Source: Chamaecrista fasciculata (lineage: Eukaryota; Streptophyta; Magnoliopsida; Fabales; Fabaceae). From it: a stretch of 64,000 nucleotides of DNA. The position numbers were made by a program, and so were the translations under genes. The stretch lies in assembly GCA_003254925.1 (NCBI GenBank), contig QANZ01047505.1, positions 113,158-177,157 of the forward strand, read 5' to 3'. A model generated the notes under the pieces. That model worked only from the letters and a program-made list of their open reading frames with translations. It searched no databases and had not been told where the DNA came from. This document shows positions 20,575-33,929 of the stretch, piece after piece (the stretch's first letter is position 1; every line of letters begins with the position of its first letter).

Positions 20575-21463
20575 TAGTATTAAGGTCAAAGTCCTATTTT
20601 GGTCCCTCAATTATGTTCAATGTTCTAAATTGGTCCCTCAGTTATTTTTCGTTACGTTTTGATCCCCCAATTTTTTAAAATGTTGCACTGTTAGTCCCTG
20701 AACACTTTCCATCCACTTTTTCTTTTAAAAAAAGGAAAAATAAATTTTCATCCCTCAAAAGTTTTAATTTTTTACATTAAGGTCATTTTTCTTATATAAT
20801 AAGATCAAAATGTAAAAAAAAAAAAAAACAAATGGANAAATGAAAAAAAAAAAAAAACAAATGGACAATTTTAGTAGATTTCCCCAATAGCCATCAAAGC
20901 TGCAATCATGAACATTTCCCCAATAGCCAAAGGCAAGTTAGACATAACCGCCAATACCCTTTTGGTCACCATCTTCACCATCCCTGAAACCCCATCCTTA
21001 CTCCTTGAGTTTGTCGTAGCTTCCCCATCTCTGTCGCCGCGAGCAATGCCGCCGCTGTCGTCCTCCATTAACGACGAAGATGATTGCCCATTTGTGTTGT
21101 CGTCCTCCATCCTCCGTTCTCCGTTAACGTCGTCCTCTATGGTGGTGTTGTGGAGGAGAAGAAGATGATTGCCCATTCATGTGAAATCTATTAAAATTGT
21201 TCATTTGTTTGTTTTTTTATTTTTACGTTTTGATTTTATTATATAAGGAAAATGACCTTAATGTAAAAAATTAAAACTTTTGTATGATAAAAGTTTATTT
21301 TTCCTTTTTTTTAACAGAAAAAGTGGATGGAAAGTGCTAAGTGACTAACGGTGTAACATTTTGAAAAACTGGTGGACCAAAAAGGAACGAAAAATAACTG
21401 AAGGACCAATTTAGAACATTGAACATAACTAAAAGACCAAAATAGAACTTTACCTAGTATTAA
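20575..21463. mobile_element. Pack-MULE-like element upstream of TPS2
   Basis: An 871-bp element (20584-21454) with inverted arms of about 230 bp and a perfect 9-bp duplication, TAGTATTAA (20575-20583, 21455-21463). The arms are related to those of the 4.1-kb element in intron 5: GGTCAAAGTCCTATTTTGG compares with GGTCAAAGACCTATTTTGG. Between the arms is a GC-richer open segment unlike a transposon. The single ambiguous base 20837 is in a poly(A) stretch of the left arm. Confidence 0.9.
20871..21176 (-). pseudogene. Captured fragment resembling CCS1 (plastid cytochrome c biogenesis)
   Basis: The 101-codon minus-strand frame ends in KRVLAVMSNLPLAIGEMF followed by MIAALMAIGEIY. From memory this matches the start of the first membrane region of plant CCS1 (ResB family), where a SNLPLAI-EMF-AALMALG segment is characteristic. 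Upstream lies a Gly/Asp/Ser-rich stretch like the CCS1 N-terminal region. Only this part is present and it stops at the inverted arm. The orientation is the same as TPS2. It is most likely a captured, non-functional fragment; a chimeric transcript into TPS2 is conceivable. Confidence 0.6.
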
Positions 21464-23147
21464 TAATGTGGAGAATTCGATTTTTCTTTCCTATTAAAAT
21501 ATGAATCAAGATTAGTGTATGTTATCATAAAAAAATACTTTATATTTATTTTAAGATATAAGATTTTAATCACAAAACTAACATTCTTATCAAATCTAAT
21601 TGGTCCTTTAATTTGTTGGTTGAGAAATGCTAATGGATCACTAAGCAAACAAAATCTCAATATTAAATGGATCACATTAAAAATGTTAAGCCGAAAGTAA
21701 TGTGTGATTATGCTTTTTCTTCTGGCCTGAAACCAAAAGTAGTATGTTTGTATTTGAAACTTTGTGGTTATTTTTTATTCCAACTTCTTGTATTTATTTC
21801 ATTTTAAGAATTTTCAATGTCGGCATAAGTACTCATATAATTAAAATTAAATCAAGTTTTGGAGTTTGGATCATGAAGTTAATTACATGTAACTTAGTTA
21901 ATCAAAATACAAAAAAAAATCAAATTATACATTTTTTTACTTATATATTACTAGGCTAAAATGCCTCATCTATGAACCTTTTGGGCTTCTAGTAGCATTG
22001 CCCTTAAAAGTAATTTAAAAATTAAAAAGAAAGCAAGAGAGAGGAGAAAAATAAAATAAATGTATCTCGCCCCATCTATTTTTGAACACTATTGCCCATT
22101 TTATTTGTACTCTTGTGATTTAATTATTTAAGTGGGGGTGTTACAATTACTTTAAGTGACATGTTACACGTCATTAATTCACTATTGCCCATCCACATCA
22201 ATTATTTTAGTTTATCTTTATCAGCTCGTTACGAGTGAGGCACGTAAATTACTTTTTTCATGTCTTTAAATTTTTTATATATATATTTATACGGCGAAAG
22301 TTTTCGATCATTAAAAGCGTATTTACCTTAATTAGGATGATTTCTTTTCACGTTTTGCTTCAGGTTTTTTCGTGACAGATTTGTTACTATTTATGGATTC
22401 CATTCCATACGTGGTACAGCAATTTAATTTCTTTTATTTTCTTATAAAAAAATTCTTTTCTTTTAATGAGAATAATCAAACTATCCTTTGGATAGTTTTC
22501 TTTTGTATTAATGACATGTTACACGTCATTAATTCACTAGCAACTTTTTTTAAGTTTCAATAAAGTAAAATGTAATTTTAAACTCTTTTTTTTTATCAAG
22601 TTGTAAATGAACCAATTATCGTTTTTTTTTGTATTTTTAGTTTCACATATTTATAAAAAGTTGTAGGGTTAGTGTCACCTTCATTTTTGTCTCTATTCTT
22701 CCATTAACGTTAACATTGACATGTTGGTGTGACAAGTTTAATGTTAAAGTACAATTTTAATATCTTATATTTGGAGTAAGATGCAACTTTAGTTTTATAT
22801 CTTCTTTTTCTTTTTTTTATGATTTTGGTGACCTTACCTCAATTTTCTTTCTCCTAGTCAGTTGTCTATGAAATTTAGTTTAGAACTATTGGTTAAACCT
22901 ATTTATAAAAAGGAGACCAAACCTTTAAAAAAAAAAAACCAAATCTACAAAAAGAAAAATTAATGACCTGATTTACAATCTGACCAAAAGAGAAGGGATT
23001 AAATTTACACTTTAACTTAAAAAAAAATTACACTTTAACTTAAAAAAAATAAGTTACCAAATTTGCAACCTAACCAAATGTATATCCTTAAGTTCATTAG
23101 AAGAATAATGTTTATTATTGTATCCGTATCTCTTTATCTTAACTAAT
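21464..23147. other. Intergenic, AT-rich, no gene
   Basis: No exon-like sequence is recognised. It holds a perfect 28-bp direct repeat (22157-22184 and 22512-22539) about 330 bp apart, and a TCTGGCCTGAAA stretch near 21721 that may be an old micro-retroinsertion. The short open frames here are random AT-rich ones. Confidence 0.6.
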
Positions 23148-23625
23148 ATTTGTACCAGTGTTGTCATAACCGAACTGGACAAAGACTCGGACAAGTGTTC
23201 GGATCACGGTCGGATCGGTTGAATCGGTCGAACCGGATGTTTGGACCGGATGACGTAATAAATAATTATTTTTAATATATTAAATATAAACCCTCTATAT
23301 TTTGTTTTTGGTCTAAGAGATGCATTAAATCTATTAATTTATTAGATAAGTAAAACAATTGGTAAGAGAAAGTTAACAGAGCCTCACAGTTGGGATGGTA
23401 AAGGCATTGGGAGTGTGGAAAAAGGGCATGGGTTCGATCCTTACAAGGCTTAAAACAATTTTTTGTAAAAAAAAAATTGAGAACCGCCAGTCCGGTCCAG
23501 CGGTTGGTTTCGGTTTTCTGGTCCAACCATCATTTCGGTTCAAATGGTTGAACCAACTCGCTTGTGTCTTCGGGTACCGGTCCGACCGGCCGGTCCGGTC
23601 CGGTTTTCACATCATTGATTTGTAC
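23148..23625. mobile_element. Non-autonomous hAT element
   Basis: A 462-bp element (23156-23617) flanked by the 8-bp duplication ATTTGTAC (23148-23155, 23618-23625). Imperfect inverted ends are CAGTGTTGTCATAACCG and the complement of CAATGATGTGAAAACCG, with GGTCCGGT/ACCGGA boxes as in the hAT element at 10754. The middle contains a tRNA-like stretch with a B-box motif, GGTTCGATCC (23430-23439). No transposase. Confidence 0.87.
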
Positions 23626-24479
23626 CATATCTGTATTCGATAAATTAATATTTGTACCATATCTAATATCTGGCATATAATGGGTACCCGAACTATCCAA
23701 AAATAATATATATAGGATATGATATTCTAATTCAAAAATTGAATTTATCTAATATCCATTAATTAAAATATAATAATTAGAAATCTAATAAAATATATAT
23801 AATATAATAAAACATTTATATCATAGGGTATTGGATATCGAACATCCTAATTATTCATTTATTTTCAGATGGATATTGGAAAGTCAAAGTAATATCCGTA
23901 CCCACCCGATATTCAATAATTTTTAATTTTTCACTATTTGTTCCCTATTCGATATTCGATATCTGACGGATACCAAATATTTTTTTCGAGTGGATTCGGC
24001 CCGTCCAAATTGTCATCTCTAACCCACTTTCAAGACTCAATATGACCTCGTTTGATGCTGATTTTCACTTGATAGAGAAAATATTTGTCAAAAGCAACAC
24101 ATAACTCTAAACTCTTTACATTTAAACTTGAAATGAAAGAAATATGACCATATTTACTCATTTGATACTATAATAGAACTAAATAACAACATTTAAGACC
24201 AATTTGAACATTTGACCAAATAAATTAGCCTTAGATTTCTTCTTTATAACATTTCATTCTGGTCATAACTAATTTAATTTTATATTCTACAATCATAGAA
24301 AATTAAATGAAAAATCAAATAACATTTCATAATGAATCTGGTTCCTCTGCACTTCTCTATAGTTGTGGGATAGAGAGATTGAATAGAAAAAATGAAACGC
24401 TGAATTTCATTAAAATTACAAACTCATATCACAATTTTACCCCTTACAATTGCTTAAATCTAGAGAAATGTATTGATCC
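23626..24479. other. Intergenic, AT-rich, no gene
   Basis: Many ATATCC/GGATAT boxes and GGTACCCG near 23685 suggest degraded repeat DNA, but no ends are found. No coding sequence is seen. Confidence 0.5.
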
Positions 24480-25128
24480 AATCAAAATTATTAAGATTGT
24501 AGATCGTATAAGATCGAGATCTTAATAAGGTCAACCTTGCCGGATCATATAGAAGATCGTATTTAGTTAGGATCGGACTAAGATCGCGATTTTCTAGTTA
24601 AGATCGTAGGATCGTACGATCCATACGATCAGAGACAAAAAAAAATTTGGCCCAAAATGCAGTGTTTTATACATATTTTTTTTTTGGCCTGAGTGTTTTA
24701 TACATTTTTGTTTTTCAATTTTTAATTTTCTGGCCCAAAACGCATAAGTGAGGCAAATTTAGAGTTTCCCTTTCACAAATCACATTTGTCTTTTCACTTT
24801 TTACAGTCTCTCATATTCTCTCCGGTTCCCTTTCACTTTTATCTATAGAATCAAAGTTATATTGGTTTTTATCTTTATTTGTAAGATGTTTGACACAACA
24901 AAGATGTAAATATACTATAAAAATATAAATTTTCAGACATATTTAGAATAAATATAAATTGTTACGATCTTACGATCCTAATTGTTAAGATCTTATGATC
25001 CTAATTTTTTTGTACAAAAAAAAAAGTTAAGATTTTACGATCCTCGATTCGATTTTACGATTCGATTTATTTCTTTTCCGCTCCGATCTTTATTAAGATC
25101 TCGATCTTAATAACCTTGATCCCAATTA
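24480..25128. mobile_element. Putative hAT-like element rich in GATCG boxes
   Basis: Inverted ends of the form CAAAATTATTAAGATTG and the complement of CAAGGTTATTAAGATCG, with similar but imperfect 8-bp flanks (GATCCAAT and ATCCCAAT). Both subterminal zones carry many AAGATCGTA/TACGATCTT boxes. No transposase is present. A micro-retroinsertion sits inside it (24675-24691). The superfamily call is tentative. Confidence 0.55.
24661..24705 (-). mobile_element. Micro-retroinsertion, TCAGGCC(A)n type
   Basis: AGTGTTTTATACAT occurs at 24661-24674 and again at 24692-24705. Between the copies are 17 bases: a T run and GGCCTG. Read on the minus strand, this is the last few bases of an RNA followed by poly(A), with a 14-bp target duplication. 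Confidence 0.8.
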
Positions 25129-25830
25129 CAAAGGATCCAGCTCACTTTCATAATGAGACGTATGTCTAAATGGGAGAAAAACTGGCTCAATTGGTATATC
25201 AATCAGAAAATGCTTTTGAAGTCTTGATCTTAATCTATGTTATCACTGCTTTTGAAGTCCATGCATAACTATTGCAGAGACATATATAGAAGATGTAACG
25301 AAGTCAGGATAATGCAAATGGCTTTTAAGTTTAAATTACTCGAACTATACATATAGCTAATATTACCTCACCCACACAATGTACAATAAACCAAACAATT
25401 TTTACATAACCTTCTTAGTTAATATCTACACACGAGCCTGCACAAACCTTCACACTATTTTTTTTCCCCTATAATTAGATTCTCTGTAATTGACTCCCCT
25501 AGGTTTCTCTATAATTCAAAGAGAGATAATGGAGTGAAACGATCCCATCTCTCTCTGAATCACCGAGAAATTCAGTGTCAAATTCAAAGAATCTGAACTG
25601 CTTTTGTCTGTGATCAGTATACAGATTTGTATCATTAGTAGTTAAACCATGTTTTACAAAAATCTGGGTTCTTGCTATCAGAAACCTCAAGTTTCCTTTC
25701 CCTTTTTACATAAAATTGAAACCTCTGTTTCATATATGTAGTTAAACAGTCATATCCTTGCCGAAAAAGAGAGTATAGTTTCATGCCAGAGAACCCCTCA
25801 TTTTTTTTCTTTTTTCTGTTGATGATTATT
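25129..25830. other. Region 3' of the kinase gene
   Basis: It presumably includes the 3' UTR of the minus-strand kinase gene. No other gene is recognised. Confidence 0.5.
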
Positions 25831-28800
25831 TCATAGTTTATTATTCATCTTGTCCTTCACAGAACGGAATGCCTCCTGCATTAATCTTTCGTGCTCTCTA
25901 AGCATGTCGTCAATGTTACCGCCCGGTGGCATCAACGGTCCAGATCGGTGCATCCTGTTTTTCTTCAGCACAAAACCCTGAAATCATATGGAAAAAGGTG
26001 AGTACAAAAAATAAATCAACACTATTGTTCTAAGTGGAGGAAAAACCAAGGCCATATTACATACAAACACTGTTCTAAATTTCAGGCAATAATATAATGT
26101 CATCATGTTGGATGTGAGCAAGTTGAGCTTGAAATAACTTCTATGAAGTGACAAAAACAAGTTTATGACTTCTTTGATATCCAGTAACAACTATTGTCAC
26201 TGCAATGTGAAAAATAGTTCTAACTTTACTCATTTTCCAACATCCAGGGCCGACAACTAGCTCCTTTTCTACCCTCTCTGTGATATTTTTGCACATCAAC
26301 AAGATGTAAATTTTGTATTAAATTCTTGCTGTGAGGAATATTAGTATATTACAATTGTCAGAGACAATCAACAAGTCACCAAAATCAGCCAATGAGCCAA
26401 TATTTTACGTATATATATATATATATATATATATTAAATTTCCAGACCACCATGTCATCTTGAACCAGAAAAGAACCCTACAGCATCTGATAATACCTAT
26501 AAGGGTCAATTACCACCATCCTGAGGTTTTGTAATCCAAATTTTGAAGAAAATATTTGTATTGGAGGTTGGAACAATGAACAATTCATTATTACTTAAAA
26601 AGTTAAATGTTTGTTTTACCTATATATATACCATATTTTCATAGTGTTCAAAAGTTATTCTGGGGATTAGCAAATGCTCTCAACTTCAAAATATCAATTT
26701 AATCCTAGTTATGCCTCACAAGTCACAATAATAAGTAAAGCATAATTCAACAATAAAAATTGTTCATCGGTATGTTTAACAAAAGATTATTTTGGTCAAG
26801 ACAAAATTACCACAGGGTGGATTAAGTCATAACAAAACAAACCACAAGGGAGAGTAACAAACTAATCTCACATTGAACCATAGGAGGTAAACTGAAACTA
26901 ACACCATACATAATGATTAGAGTATTGTGTTTAGTTAGACCATTCTATTCTTGGCTATTAATTTACACATCACATGGTTGGCTTGGCCACACGATTATAG
27001 TGAATTAAAAAGGACAAAACGAAGACCAAGTTACAGTGTTTCTTACCGCTCCAGGTTCTTTAGCAGGGATGCCTTTGTCCTTTGCAAGACAAGAATTAGA
27101 AAAATCTGCTGCTTCCTGGTTTACACTAGATCTCTGCGTCCTCAACACTGGATTCTGCCTTCTAGAGTCTGATTCGTTAATCAATGACGATCCTGCTGCA
27201 GAGGTGTGCATAACTGAAGTAGGATGACCATGGCCATTATGTACAGATAAACTGGTTGGACCATTATGTTTACCATTGAAGGTTCTAGCATTTGGATTAG
27301 CCTGCCATTTTTTTTGCACCCATGAGGATTGAAACATAAATGGTAAAAGATTAGTAAACTTCTGTATTTTCACAAGGTTGAATTATTCTTCTAATCTCCG
27401 TCATTTTACTTAATTTTTATTTATTCTTTATACTTTAAAAATTAGTAGTGGTTTCCTTAAAACTAAGAAAAATAAGTTCAGCCCTCCGTTAAACTTTTGT
27501 TAGTTTGCCATTAAATTTTGCCAACATAGCCAATCATATACCATCTTCACGCTTTTAATATGCAAAATTTATTCCAAGTTTCAAACAAAGGGATAAAAAT
27601 AGATAATGAAATGAAATTAACTTAAATGTATGGCATGTGAAGCAAAGTATGCAAGAGTTGGTTGAGATGGCTAAAATTATTAAAAAAAAAAATTCCAAGA
27701 TGATACATAAAGAATTTAATGGAGGTTCAATGGTAGGGACTAAATTTTTTAAAAAAAATAAATTAAATGTAAGAGCTAAATCGAAAATTGAGCAAAACTA
27801 TAGGCACCAAAAAAATAATTTAACCTTTGCACCAAGATACCTGTACAGACATATTTCCCTGAGCATTGAAGGTTGGTGTGGGGAGTGCTTTGGTATTCCT
27901 TGCACCCCCTGCAACAGACAACGGTGCACGTCTTTTTACAGCTTCAGCATTTTTCCTGATATTAAAAAGTATGGTAAATAAAATAATCGCTTGAACATAG
28001 TTGAAACTTGGAGGTAGAAATGAAATGGAGAAAGTAATTCTTCAAATCAAAGCCCCTAAGATGTCAATGTCTATATTTTGCTATAATATGTAAATTGTAA
28101 AAGAGAAAATAACAATAAGGTTATTAATGGAACTTAATACCTTTGTGCTTCCTCATCTCGGCGCTTGGCGTCAAACTCCTTGCTAGTAGGAAGTTTCGGT
28201 AGACTTGATGGATCACAGGGTAGGGGATTTGTTGTGAAGAACTAGCATTAAAATTCAAGAGTACGGATAAATATCCAACAAAGTGGTTAACTCATTGATA
28301 AGGTCAGGAAAAGATACAAAACAGTGCTAACAAATTGAACATAATTAGTTTAGAAATTTTTTTATAGAAGACTTCAATTTAGAGAAACAAGCACCTTTGG
28401 CATATTGCAAATTTAAATGTTTTTCTATACAAAAGAAATTATGTTAAAATTAATAAAAGGTGATTGGATTGCTAACTCCTATAGCAATGAACTTAGACAA
28501 ATATATTATTTTTTAAATAAAAAAATAAACAGAAAGATTAAAAATTTGGAAATTGGAACAATCAGGAAAACCAAAATCTGAAACAAATCTCACAATTAGT
28601 TGTGAACAACTAAACTAAAAATAATACCAAGTTCTCATTATAAATTCAAAGGAGGAAAGGGTTGCCACTACCATTTATCTGATAATTGTGATACATAATA
28701 TTGAGACTAGACAGTAAAATCAGAGGTCAATAATGGCCAATAATTTATTACCAAAGGAGTTCATCAAAGAAAAACTATCTGAAATTTTTCATATTAAGAT

Positions 28801-31800
28801 GCATTTTGGGTTTTGTTTGACCATAAATGGTAAATACAAGTTACAACTATAGGAAAGCTGGCATCTAGAGATTTAAGCGCATGATAAAAGATTTCTCAGG
28901 CTTACCTCACTCTGAAGTGCAGAAGTTGCTGATCCTCGATCATCTGGTTCTATTGCAAGGAGCTTCTCAACCAAAGCCAAGGCTGCAGGAGGAAAATCTC
29001 TAAATGTTTCGGAAACACGGCGTTTGTACTGTCGTTGAGGTTTAAAACTTGTTGCATGTGGTAATTTTGTTCTCTGCCAAAACTCTTCAGATGGGGAGCC
29101 ACAAAGCTTAAAAATCTTGTGCATTTGTTCCACCTGAAGATAAGTAATATTGTCAATATACAATTGTTATGCAGAGGATTATTGTAGATGAATGGTGGAA
29201 ATAGTCTTTATTTTTGTTTTTTAGGGAACGAAACCTACAACGCCAATGAGAATTAAACATATAATGTGGCATTCTTACAGTTTTAAGAGAGTATATAAGA
29301 ATAATTGCTGAAGAAGGAAAATATCTTTATAGAATTAGAAAATGATAAAAAAGCAACCAACCACAAAAGATATTTTACAAAATAATCATGAACTTTAAGG
29401 TTCTCATATACTTCTTAGGCCTATTAAGGATATGTCGAAAGTATGCAATATGCACCAAAGCTTTACATAGAAATGACTGGCAAATGATGATTCATGTCAC
29501 AGATCCCAAATAGATTTTAAAAGAAATATGTAACTTTATTGGGCCTGATTACACTTGAGGAAAATAATCAGGAAATAATCATATTTGATATTTCTATAAC
29601 AACTAATTCCTGTAAGTTTCATGTTGACAGCAAGACATGAAATTCGGAGATACACTTCTCACATGTTGCTATAAATGTTTGAACTAGCTGCACAGCGTCC
29701 AAGAATCTGAAAAGGGATCATAAGAATCTTATCTTGGAAGAGCAAAAAGACTGATGAAGAGTCACTCAATTGTTTTACAACCAAATTGTCTACTAAACAT
29801 GAAGGCTAAAGAACTTAGGGAACATTTTAGAATAAACAACCATTCCATTATGTCATGTTTTAACTTCTAATCAAACTACAATTCTATCACATTTTCAGGC
29901 CAAAGGTTGTGTCTGAATTTTAAAACCATAAATTTCAGATGACAGAAATAACTTGAATCCTTCAACTAGGAGGTGTACAATATCAATATTAATCAGAGAG
30001 CAATACCTCTGTTCTTCCTGGCATGATAGGCTTTCCAGCCAGCAATTCTGCTAGAATGCAACCAGCACTCCACAAGTCAATTGCAGCTCCATACTCTGTA
30101 GCACCAAGCAAAAGCTCAGGCGGTCTATACCACAGAGTCACAACACGGCTAGTCATTGGCTCCTTTTTATCAGGATCATAAATAGTTGAGAGACCAAAGT
30201 CTGCAATCTTAAGAATTCCATTGCTGTCAACCAGCAGATTTGAACCCTTGATGTCACGGTGAAGTACACCATGACTATGGCAATGTTCAAGGCCACGGAG
30301 TAATTGCTGCATATAACATTTAATCTGCAACCACCATTTAAAAATATATACTGTAAAGATAAATTTTCTACAATCAATCAAGAATACATTCTAGTCTTTA
30401 GCCACTTGTTTTGCCAAAAAGTTATAAATCCCCTAATAATGTAAAATTCACAATCCTAACCTTTCTATAATAAACAATAGAGTAAAGGAACAAGTTGGTC
30501 CTTGAATTATTAGGTCTATTTGATTTTACTTCCCAAAATCAGTAAATGAACAGGTTAGTTTATAAAAATAACAAACTCACTATAAGTTAGTCTTCTAGCA
30601 ACTGAAAAAAGGACTATTATACAAAGAGTTAGTTATTTCCAGGGACTAACTCCAGCATTCACCACTTTCCGAAGTCTGAAGATAAATTAATATAATAATA
30701 ATTCATTAACAAGTAAACTACCACATCTATTAATGTTTCAAAATAACCACAATGCTGCTGAAAGATCCTTGAAAGAGACTACCTCATAGAAAGTAAAAAA
30801 ATCAAGCTTATGAAGACCAAATATGCATTTATGATTCCTTCAAAACTAATTGTTTGTCTCATAATGTAATTTTCTTTGAATTTCTTTTCAACTTTCTATA
30901 TAAGAAAGAAACAACTAGTTCAAACAAAAATGGCATCTACCTGAGGCTCAGTGAATTTTAAGCCAGGTACTATTTCTAGTTCAGCAAGGTCATGTTCCAT
31001 GCACTCAAAAATAAGATACACGCTGCTAGAAGTCCTTGATGTGATAATGCCCTCAAGCTTCATGACATTTGGATGGTCAAGTTGACGCAAAATGTAGATT
31101 TCCCTAGCCATAAAACGGACACTTTCTGGATCTGAATTTGAAAATCGCACTTTCTTCAATGCCACAACTTTACCTGTTTGAGTATCACGAGCCTTAAATA
31201 CACAGCTATAAGCACCTTGTCCAACCTGCATACATTATCCACTAGAATGTGACCATAAACAGCTTATGAGATAATAAATGATGGGAAAACAGCACAAGTA
31301 ATCAAAGAGATCACAAGGGCACCAAACATGAAGACAAGCTTATGCATACCGGTTTCTACATGCCAAGAAGTGTAGAATAGATATGATAAGTCAATAACTA
31401 GTTCCCCAAGCATACCCATATCCACTTAGAAAGAACTGCTAAATTAAATTAAGAAAAATAAAATTCAGCATCATCAAATAAGAAAGGTAACGTTTTTTAT
31501 TTTGCTTTTTCAAAACAATAATGTTTATCTTCATGTCTTGAGGAATCACCAAGGGATGCATGCCACAATGATGGTTTGATTGTCAAACACGTGGTAGACC
31601 ACCTTATTCTCACATTAGACAATTAGGTATGAAGATCTATTAAACAACTTGTACTGTACAATCCTTTCAAAATGAAGAAAAAACTATTTTTACAATTCTC
31701 AGGAAGAAATATGCCAATGTACCAATACGCCAGATTGTATATATTTCATTGGACAGAATAACATGCTTATAGCTCAAAGGTAAAGAGCACAGCCCAAAGA

Positions 31801-32537
31801 GGAACAGCTAGTACATGAACAGAACTGTTATTTTAAAAGATAATGAGAGGTTATATTGAAAAACAGCTGTTCAAAGATCCATCGACAACAATTTCATCCT
31901 GAGGTAAAGCAGATAAATATTAGTTATACTAAATAATCATCATAAGATTAAATATTAGTCATAATTATCAAAAACAACTCTGAGTGAGCTGAAATACCCA
32001 ATTCTTATGCAAAATGTGAACCAAACAGAATAAATATACGGATATATTGAGGCAAAGTAGAAAAAGTGCAGATATGTTAGAACTAACTTGGCCTAACTTC
32101 TCGAAAGAGTCTAGCCGTCGAGGAACCCACCCTTTGATGGCATCCCCTGCGACGGAAGATAACCATAATGGCCATCCAGCAGCAATATGTTCTCCTTCTG
32201 CATTTGGTGTCATGCTAAGTATTCTAGACATCCTTGACTTTCCTTCTCCAATGCCAGTATCTAATGTTGTACATTTCTGTCGCTGGACTTTTGTCAGTGT
32301 TCCATCAACTACCTTCTCGGATGGTCCATTGAGGGATAATCCCGAATTTGCTTGTGAATATTTCTTAAGCACCCGGTTTACTGAACCATTTGTGTCCATG
32401 TTGACACCACCTAACTGTACAGGTGAGAGAGCAGGAGGAACTAGTTGTACTGATGACTTGTCTTTCTCTTTCTCATCGTCTTTTTCTTTCTCAATCTCAT
32501 CAACTTTATTCTTGTGTTTTGAGCAGATGCTCCCCAT
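25831..32537 (-). CDS. CDK-like Ser/Thr protein kinase, At1g54610-type
   Basis: Eight coding exons: 32537-32088, 31225-30941, 30324-30007, 29133-28906, 28241-28141, 27955-27841, 27301-27047, 25977-25831 (632 aa). The N-terminus MGSICSK fits N-myristoylation (Gly2) with a nearby Cys for palmitoylation, so membrane attachment is likely. The first 140 residues are charged and low-complexity. The kinase domain begins near 145: glycine loop VGQGAYSCV (151-159), VALKK with Lys174, DPESVRFMAREI (the family's counterpart of the PSTAIRE helix), HRDIKGSN with Asp269, DFG at 287-289, and a T-loop ending SRVVTLWYRPPELLLG. The C-terminal 200 residues are basic and disordered, as usual in this plant group. 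All catalytic residues are present. Substrates and cyclin partner are unknown. The intron structure has only GT-AG introns. Confidence 0.93.
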
Positions 32538-32549
32538 ATTCTTAACCTA

Positions 32550-33520
32550 CAACCCCTTCTCTACAAAAGGGTATTTCTAACAATCTATGACCACCTTCTT
32601 CGAAAATTGTTCGTTTTAAGAACTGGGTACACTGCCACCGTTCTAACTCTTATAATCACTCAGCCATTTGCCTTAAAAAACATGTTTGGGTTTTCAATGT
32701 TGAAGCCAAAGACGACCATATCAAAGGGAAGCCTAGGTGTTTCAGGTTCTGCTTATATGATCAAAATCAACCTTACAAAAAAATTAAAACTAAAATAAAA
32801 CATGATGCAATATACCAATTCTTCCCCAGAATAAACTCAAAAATCGTATTTCACAAAATCTATTAAATGCGTAATCACCGGATCCCCAGCTTCCAGTACC
32901 TCAATTAGAATTCAGACTTTTTGAACGTAAATTGAAAACCACTTTCCCAAAAGGAAGAAAAAAAAAATGAGTAGGAAATCCCAGAAGGTGTTGTTTTAAT
33001 TCAAAAGAAAAGGGCTAGATGAGAATAAGACAGGGGTTGGTTTTTTAGAAGAAAGATGAGAAATGCTAAAACCTTGACCAGAATTTCCTGCACAGAACAT
33101 TGAAGGTCACAATGAACAAACACCTAAATGTTCTCGAATGCAGGGCTTCTGGCCGGTCATTCACGATGATAGCAAATTTCTTCTTCTTCCCTCGCTGATT
33201 TCAACAGCAAAATCAAAATCAAAAGGGGGGAAAAAGAAAAAGGGATCAAAATTCAACTCCAGTTCCTTGTATACACAGCAAAACAGGGAGGGAAATTGAA
33301 GGTGAGGAGGATTAGGAAGGACATTAATGGAAAATTAAAAAAAATTAGAAAAAATTAGGAAAAAGAAAAATCTAGGGTATTAGGTTGGAATTGGGGATGC
33401 GGGTAGGTTCGAGCGAGAGAGAGAGAAAGATAGAGAGGGTTTTTCGGGGCGTGTAAGAGCCCCGAGAATTGCGAAGCACCGAACATTGTGAAGATTTGAC
33501 AGAGTGAAGCGTTACCGTGT
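32550..33520 (-). promoter_or_regulatory. 5' UTR and likely leader intron of the kinase gene
   Basis: A 3' splice site, TTGTAG|GTTAAG, lies about 12 bp before the start codon on the minus strand. A CT-rich stretch typical of plant leaders lies around 33400-33450. A leader exon upstream joined by a long 5' UTR intron is inferred; the transcription start is not determined. Confidence 0.5.
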
Positions 33521-33929
33521 GTGTTTCTCTATCGTTGTCGCAGTTCTTTCAAGATTTTCTTCTTCTTCTTCGCCTGAAACCACAGATTGCAATATGCATA
33601 ATCGAATTGCATAGTAGAAGTGAATAATGAAATTGCATGGATTGCTAGCTCCCATTGTTATTCTTAGTTTCTTAGCTTTCGCCATGAAACGAAACGAAAC
33701 GAAGAAGAGGGCAATATTACGTGAAGAATTCAATAGCTAGTATGTATCGCACTAACATGTAATTCTTCTTAGAGTGTCCAAGTGTTCACTGACACGTGGC
33801 AATAAAGTATACGAAGAAGTCCATTCTGTTTTTTGTTTCTTTTGGTAAGGTATAAAAAGTCCAGTTATTGCGTTTGTGACGTGTGTGTCAAACTAACTAA
33901 CCATAGTCGTTTATACTTTCCATTTCCAG
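33521..33929. other. Upstream flank of the kinase gene
   Basis: No gene is seen. ACACGTGGCAA occurs near 33791-33801, an ABRE-like ACGTGGC core. Confidence 0.4.
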
